Shown piece by piece: positions 58,622 through 64,000 of a stretch of 64,000 nt of DNA. The notes below the pieces were generated by a model. It worked only from the letters and a program-made list of their open reading frames with translations. It made no database searches and was not told where the DNA came from. Both the position numbers and the translations under genes were made by a program. Position 1 is the stretch's first letter. The number at the start of each line of letters is the position of its first letter. Where the stretch lies: assembly GCA_023525975.1 (NCBI GenBank), contig CM042032.1:17490001-17554000 (forward strand), in the 5' to 3' direction. The DNA is from Smallanthus sonchifolius. Its lineage: Eukaryota; Streptophyta; Magnoliopsida; Asterales; Asteraceae.

Positions 58622-59539
58622 GTCTCCCTTACTTTAGGAAATTTCGTCCCGAAATTATTTAGGAGAAGAGTCTAAGGAAGAGACATGTGTTTGGATTCTC
58701 AACTAGCTTTGCTTTGCGGTTTGAGGAGTATTGTTGATGACAAGCTTTAGGTCAGGTCATCGTGTGAGGTATGGATGGTGGTAGTGGATTTTGTTTGAGT
58801 GGAAATAAGGAAAAGATTGCCCGAGAATGATTTTTTTTTTATTCAAATGATGGAATGCATCACTTGTAATGAGGATGATGGAAACTTTTAGATCTAAACT
58901 TGTTTAAGATATAGTCTAAGATGTTCGAGTGATGTCACTGGATAAGGATTTCAAAACTACTAGTCAAGGTCAGAGTAATAGGAAATCCCTACATGAATAC
59001 GGACAACGTTACTTCTTACAATATGACAGGAGCACATATATATATATAGGATGTACCAGCGGTATATCTACTATGCCCTTATCATATTTCGTTAGTTTCG
59101 TTAGTGTATTTCACCATAGGTTTTATGTCATCGCACACGACATAATTTACTATGTTTTCCATGTGCTGATTTTTATAATTACGTGTGCACCCGTAATTAC
59201 TCAAATCGCCGTATGGTCCGTATAGATCGTTCTATTACGTGTGGGTACAGAGGTGGGGGAAATATCAAAAACATTTACTTTATTATTGTTTTCATACATG
59301 AGTTGCTAGTGGGTAATTGTGTGTCTAGATGGTAAAGTCAATCAGGGAGTAAAGAGTGGCACAACCCCATACATGGGTGCCCTAAGTAGATGGCTCACCC
59401 TCCAGGTTATCCATAAAGTTTATAGCTCCCTCGTGTTTGAACAAGAATACGTCAAACCCCGAGTAACTCAAAGTTTATAGCTTTCTCGTGTTTAAACAAG
59501 AATATGTCAAACCCCGAGTAGCTTAAAGTTTATAGCTAT

Positions 59540-60010
59540 CAAGTTTCATGGATGAAGTGAACGATCATGCTTCATGTATATAGTGGGAAATTTATTGTAA
59601 ACAATGTAAACAGTCTAGTTTCGTGTGTAATGTAGGCACTCAAGTTTCATGTATAGCGTGAATAATATAGTACTATGCATATTGTAATTAACCAAGTATC
59701 ACATATCGTGAACAATCTAGCGTCGTGCATGTTGCAAGTAATCAAGTTCCGTCTATAATGTGATCAATCTAGTATCATATATATTGTAAACAACCAAGTA
59801 TCTATATCATATGAACAAGCTAGTATCATGTATATTGCAAACGAGTAAGTTTCAAGTGTGATGTGATCAATCTAGTATCATGCATATTGCAAACAACCAA
59901 GTTTCGTGTATAATGTGACTAATTAAGTTTCGTCTATGAAGTAAACAAATTTGTTTTCACGTATAATGTGAACGTTCATATGTAAGTAATCAACTCTCAT
60001 GAGTAACGTA
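59540..60010. repeat. Diverged tandem repeats in H
   Basis: About nine loose copies of a unit of roughly 45-60 bp with CAAGTTTC(A/G)TGTATA, TGTGA(A/T)CAATCTAGTATCAT and ATATTG(C/T)AAACAA. Irregular spacing; decayed minisatellite. Confidence 0.6.
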
Positions 60011-61927
60011 AGCTATCAAATTTCGTAGGTGATCGAGTTTTGCAGCCAGGCATGTTGCTTGACATTCATCTATCATGTAGGTAGTTGGGTTTTAAGTTTT
60101 CCATTTTCGTTGAGGTTTATATGAGTGGTTAACGCCTACGCGAAATGATTCATCGCCTTGAAATGACTAGTAAGCTCATACATTCCGGAAGGTGCAAGGT
60201 GATGGGAAGGTTTTGCAGGTATTCAACATAATGTGTACATGAATATTTAATTTATGCTTTTTGTTTATAAATAAACGGGTAATTTGAAATTTGTACTCTT
60301 GTTTGTAAATTAATAAATAGAATAATAATTTGGGCGGATGGATAATTGGATAAATAAAAACCTTTTAATTTGATTATCATAAAGCAAATGTTTCAAAAGA
60401 TAATAATGGCCTTATTATTTAATAAATAAGCCAAAATTTAAATAATAATTAGTTTAACAAAATAACAAGTCATAATAAAATAGTTAATCAAGTCATCATA
60501 AAAAGGATGAAATACTTGTTATTACTTTTATAAAATCATTTGTACAAGACTGGTATTAAGCTTCTTTGCGAGATAAAGGGGGTTTGTAAATAGTTTATAC
60601 TCTAGATAAAATCTATAAACCAAGAGTTTGATAAATGTTTTGTTTGAACAAAATAACTATATTAGTTAAATCGGGGAAATAACAAGATAATTAGTTTACA
60701 AAGAAGGTTTAGATATCAATCATTAAGGAAAGTTAAAAAAAAATTTACATTTATATTTAGGTACAGAATATGGGTTTCAATTTAAGTTTTTAAGAAGACG
60801 CGAAATAGGGTATCCGGCTAACATCTCAGGTAGTTTTCCACCAGGAAGCAGACGAGTACGAAGACGAACATCGTTGTAGTTATTCGTATTGCAAACCGGG
60901 CGTCAGCCATAGTTATTTCCATATGTGCATCAAGTATTCCCTGGTCTCCACTCCTTGCCTTAGAAACTCTGTGGTCCTTACATATAGGTGAGTGGCATCA
61001 GGTGGAACTCCTAACGCATGGTAGGTTCCTTGTCTTCTCCTGCTCCTGGATCTGGATGGTATAGGTTAGGTGTTAAATAAGGTTTCTCAGAAGTGATTTA
61101 GCTTCTCGGAGTCTCAAGTATGCTCCTAAGCCAATCTGCTACGCAGTCAAACATGGATCTAGCAACTAGTCATTCCGGTGACTGGTTTTCTGGTGATGGG
61201 GACCAAAAGTATTCCTCTTGTGTTGACTCTGATTTGGAGTGATTTTTAGGGGAATGAAGAGGGTAAGAGACCATGTCTAGCACGAAAAGTTCGTAAGTGT
61301 AATGGTAAGTTGTTAAGTACAAAGGTATTCATCAGTTTAAAATTTTGACTAATCATAACATCGAGCTCTTATAATAATATATTAGGAGTAACACTTGACC
61401 TATAAGTAGTGTACCCACGAGAAGGATTCCCAGGAAAGAGAGGTGGGTCACAAAGGACACACTGAAGTACTCAGTCTTTCCTTAGTCAGAATCTTTCATG
61501 GACTTACACCCACTCTTCCAGCCATCATGTACAAGTGACATTATTATTTGAACTCATGGTTATGGTGAGAATCATTAGGGATTGTGTCTTGTGGCTCAAG
61601 GGTGTGCTTCACCCATTGAAGCAGCTTCTTTTCCTAAGATGGTAAGGGCTAAGAGTTTAAATCCTTTGTAAATGATAATAAGGGTGATAAAATTTCCAAG
61701 GCATAAGGATGAAGAGGTATAGTTGACTTAAATATGATTAAGTGTAAGGATCAAATAGGAGGTTTACACTTGTGTAACAAATTACAATAATTAAGCGAAT
61801 GATGTTTAGGTTGTATTCATTTGGGGCATAACCCAATGGATACTGTGACAAATCAAAGATGTGGGTTCATATACTTTCAAGAAGACATGCTTTAGCCTAT
61901 AGGTGGACACTCACTTTGGGAATTCCC

Positions 61928-61980
61928 AGGAAAGCATACGGATCCTTCGGTTGATTTGGATTTATATTAAATGCTTTCCT
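61928..61980 (-). promoter_or_regulatory. Conserved leader hairpin of element H
   Basis: AGGAAAGCAT/ATGCTTTCCT stems with a 33-nt loop, the same as in element A (20422-20474), with about 60 nt of conserved flank on each side, including CCTATAGGCTAAAGCATGTC. Located about 610 nt from the PBS. Confidence 0.6.
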
Positions 61981-62604
61981 AGACAGAAGACTCAAAGTAC
62001 AGGCATTCACCCTTCGGATTGCACATGTTCTTTACTAACTTTCAGAACCCAAAACTTTGACGGGATTTTAAATAGGTAATTAGGTATGAAAGTGTATGGA
62101 GTCTTAGATATAAATAAGTGTATGGTATAGCTTAGGATAGTATTTAGTGATATCAAATAGGTATTGTGCAGACAATTCAGATGGTGTAACAAATACAGTA
62201 TCACAGGAGTGGTAGTTTTTTTTTTTTTTTTTTTTGTAAACATGTAGGTTATCAAGCACATAAGATAATTCGTATTGTATCATGTAATGTAATACACTAG
62301 ATGATATGTAGGATAATTACACAAGGGTATTCTAAGGTTATAGACTATAGGCTAAGAATATATTTCAAGTAATCCATGTTGTTTCAAATAGTTGCATGTA
62401 GTCCTTGGGATGTTTTAGTTCATGTAATTGTATCATTTAAACATAAGTAGATATATGTAGGTAAGTATGTGTATAAATAAGTATAGAGTGGAGTTCCTAA
62501 TAAAAGACACGAGTTACACTCATGTTTGGGGACTCCTATGTTATAGTCTAGGTCATGTGTATCTAATAACCTAATTCCCTATAACCATGGCTCTGATACC
62601 AATC

Positions 62605-63029
62605 TGTCACACCCCGGCCGGCGGCGGATTATATGCCGGGGCTGACGCAGTTGTTCATAAGCACACGATCATCTATTAAATGTGACAATATTTATTCATC
62701 AAAATTAAACGCATTCGTTACAAGTAGAAATGGATAATAAAGCGTTCAAACATGACATAGGTTGAATTTAATCTTTAATAGAGCTAGGTCTAATGTCCTA
62801 AGTGATGACATTTACTCACATGTTTCAGGTGCACCTGTTTGAGGACTACTTGCTCACCTAGGACTTGGACCTAGTTTAATTTAAATTATGTTTTGAACGT
62901 TTCATTTTCCTATGTAACGGATGCTTTTAATTTGAATAATAAATATTATCATATTTAATAGATGATCATGTGCTTATGAACAACCGCGTCAGCCCCGGCG
63001 TTTAATCCGCCGCCGGCCGGGGTGTGACA
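62605..63029. repeat. Head-to-head inverted repeat of H's LTR end
   Basis: 62605-62806 is the U5 end on the minus strand and 62807-63029 the same end on the plus strand, with about 200 bp in common. The arms differ by many substitutions, so the plus arm is not a simple fresh copy of the neighbouring minus arm. The junction is at AGTGAT|GACATT. Confidence 0.85.
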
Positions 63030-63273
63030 ATAAGCTAGTTCAGGGACACCAATGGTTAAAGAATGAAAACGGTTCAATCTCTCCAGAGTTTCCAAAATTC
63101 TCCAAACCATGGGCATCGTTTGGGAATAACACAGGCCGGTAAGCTTGAAAAACTGGGTGATGAGTGGACAAAAAGGATACGAGAGACCGAGAGTAAAAGG
63201 ATACGCAAGAAAGCAGACCCAAGTTTCAGAAATCATGTCGGCTTTCATCCTAGAATCAAAAGACCTAAAAATA
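63030..63273. repeat. 244-bp direct duplication flanking element H, right copy
   Basis: Starts ATAAGCTAG directly after TGTGACA of H; matches 55893-56136. The antisense reading frame continues through it up to ATG 63434. Confidence 0.93.
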
Positions 63274-63703
63274 GATTTTTTGGGAAAAACACAGATTGAT
63301 TTCAAAAGTTTTATATCTTGATCAGTGAAAGATAAGAGTTCAAGAACACAATGGTCAAGGCTTCCTTGATCCGATAAATCATCAATCATTTTAGCAACAA
63401 TAGAAGCAACCAATCTGGTCATTTTCTTACCCATGATCACGAAAACTTAGAGAGAAAGAAGAAATCAGAAATCACAATAAAGATTGTTACCTGAGATCCC
63501 AGTGAGAAAAATTAGAGAAGATGAAGTTGGTATTAATGAAGAAGAAAGATAATTTTAAAGGAGTAATGATAACCTCCTCGAACAACGACGCATCAAAGCC
63601 TCGTTTCTCGCACCACGTCTTATCAAAGAGTTGGTTATAATTCAAAATTTGAAAATTTCACAGTTGTAACTCTTGTGTGCGGCTGTAAAATTTTGGGGAC
63701 AAT

Positions 63704-64000
63704 TGTTATGGGTTAAATTTCAATCAAGATCCTAAATGATGCATGATCCGGAATCTAAGATCCTATTAATGCTACTAACGGCTATTTGTCCTCTATTTCT
63801 TTTATATGCGTAGGTAAAACGTGTTGACTCATTTTATCCCTGAAGAAACGGGCGAGAAGTCAAAGAGAACGTGTAAAACTTGCGAGAGAAGCTCAATAAC
63901 GGTCATATTTGAATACCGAGTAAAGCTCCGGGACCCTCGGAAAGTTAGTTAGGATCATTTTTTGTATTTAATCAGCAGCTTGATCGATTAGCAACACACA
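63704..64000 (+). repeat. 3' LTR of element D, truncated by the window end
   Basis: TGTTATGGG, following TTTTGGGGACAAT, matches the first 300 bp of 45446-46048 with a gap of about 20 bp and several substitutions, so D is older than A or B. Confidence 0.9.

Larger units (their letters stand above)
58622..62588 (-). other. Interior of element H, non-coding
   Basis: About 4 kb without recognisable gag-pol sequence; the longest plus ORF (58929-59225) shows no motif. The right end (about 61850-62040) is clearly homologous to the leader of element A (20370-20530), including the hairpin. The middle holds a diverged repeat tract (59540-60010). Confidence 0.65.
56139..63029 (-). mobile_element. Element H: rearranged non-autonomous chromovirus-like LTR element
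   Basis: Reads right to left: PBS (GGCTCTGATACCA on plus, 62589-62601), interior 62588-58622, polypurine tract GTAAGGGAGAC (minus), full LTR 58621-56139. The expected right LTR is only a 202-bp end (62605-62806), joined head to head with a 223-bp copy of the same LTR end in plus orientation (62807-63029). LTR ends, the AATTTCGGGACGAAATT block and the leader hairpin tie it to the A/E group. I see no gag or pol domain in the 4-kb interior. Flanks are a 244-bp duplication rather than 5 bp. Confidence 0.82.
54570..63434 (-). pseudogene. Antisense multi-exon gene of the Tat element, copy D
   Basis: Minus strand; ATG at 63434 (MGKKMTRL). Exons: 1 = 63434-63030 joined to 55892-55716 once H and one copy of the 244-bp duplication are set aside (582 bp, as in copy Y); 2 = 55638-55480; 3 = 55342-55104 (239 bp, as in Y); 4 = 55037-54570. 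Introns of 77, 137 and 66 bp have G|GTAGGA...TATAG|C, CAG|GTAAGA...ACAG|G and TG|GTAAGA...TGTAG|G, in phases 1, 1 and 0. The predicted protein is about 480 residues: a helical N-terminal domain (ITQFFKLTGLCYSQTMPMVW), WVKKG linker, a basic middle (KKRKPCEAADAAVYEG), and a Lys/Glu-rich coiled coil (AAAKDKKIAEEAKVL). Lesions: one 1-nt deletion and TAG in exon 1, and a stop in exon 4. Confidence 0.78.
45446..64000 (+). mobile_element. Element D: Tat-lineage LTR retrotransposon with antisense gene (3' LTR runs off the window)
   Basis: 5' LTR 45446-46048, PBS at 46058, gag, protease, RT, two RNase H domains, integrase, long 3' region with an antisense gene, and a 3' LTR starting at 63704. Two later insertions are removed to read it: a solo LTR (47668-49318) and element H (56139-63029). 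Without them D is roughly 10 kb. Left flank is ACCAT (45441-45445); the right flank lies outside. Confidence 0.92.

Noticed and set aside
62215..62236. Poly-T run as the tail of a reverse-oriented SINE or LINE
   Set aside because: No element body or target duplication is recognisable next to it; it lies within the interior of H.
63446..63490. Possible 5' UTR intron of the antisense gene (GTAAC...CTAAG in D; a GTAAA...TTAG counterpart at 11490-11539 in Y)
   Set aside because: Implied lengths of 45 and 50 bp are shorter than plant introns usually allow, and no coding phase can be checked there.

Overview
The window is repeat-dense plant nuclear DNA, almost certainly from a flowering plant. It is a nest of Ty3/gypsy LTR retrotransposons with 5' LTR-PBS-gag-pol-PPT-3' LTR layouts, iMet-type primer sites (TGGTATCAGAGCC) and type II chromodomains, plus Tat-lineage elements that carry a second RNase H. 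No single-copy host gene, rRNA, tRNA gene or CRISPR array is visible. A gag-like ORF family (41345-44474) and an extra ORF ahead of gag (28115-28894) remind me of proteins often seen in Asteraceae transposons; that placement is an inference of low to moderate confidence.

Layout, left to right. 1-7224: 3' half of a Tekay-type chromovirus (element E), its 3' LTR split by a 2.9 kb non-autonomous LTR element (3564-6481, target duplication CTTAG). 7225-12327: Tat-lineage pieces: an inverted gag fragment, an integrase, an antisense multi-exon gene and one LTR. 12328-14872: 5'-truncated chromovirus F. 14873-15336 and 36253-38734: Tat element C (gag end, protease, RT, both RNase H domains), split by chromovirus B (15337-36252, target duplication GATGG), whose own 5' LTR is split by chromovirus A (17545-27758, target duplication CATGC). 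38735-45445: CACTA-like terminus, Athila-like LTR, short repeats, and degraded minus-strand ORFs. 45446 to the window end: Tat element D, with a solo LTR in gag (47668-49318, target duplication CTTTG) and a rearranged non-autonomous chromovirus H (56139-63029) inside its antisense gene.

All coding regions carry stops or frameshifts, so no intact autonomous element is present, though A and B are nearly complete and their LTR pairs look recent.

The most interesting item is the antisense gene between integrase and 3' LTR of the Tat elements. Two independent copies (9911-11479 and 54570-63434) keep matching exon lengths, intron positions and phases with GT-AG junctions, and differ mainly at synonymous sites. 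It looks like a spliced, protein-coding gene carried in antisense by a retrotransposon. Other notable points are CpG-containing palindrome arrays 9-17 bp upstream of TATA boxes in several unrelated LTR families, a conserved hairpin in the chromovirus leader, and an aberrant insertion with a 244-bp flanking duplication and an apparently untrimmed LTR end.
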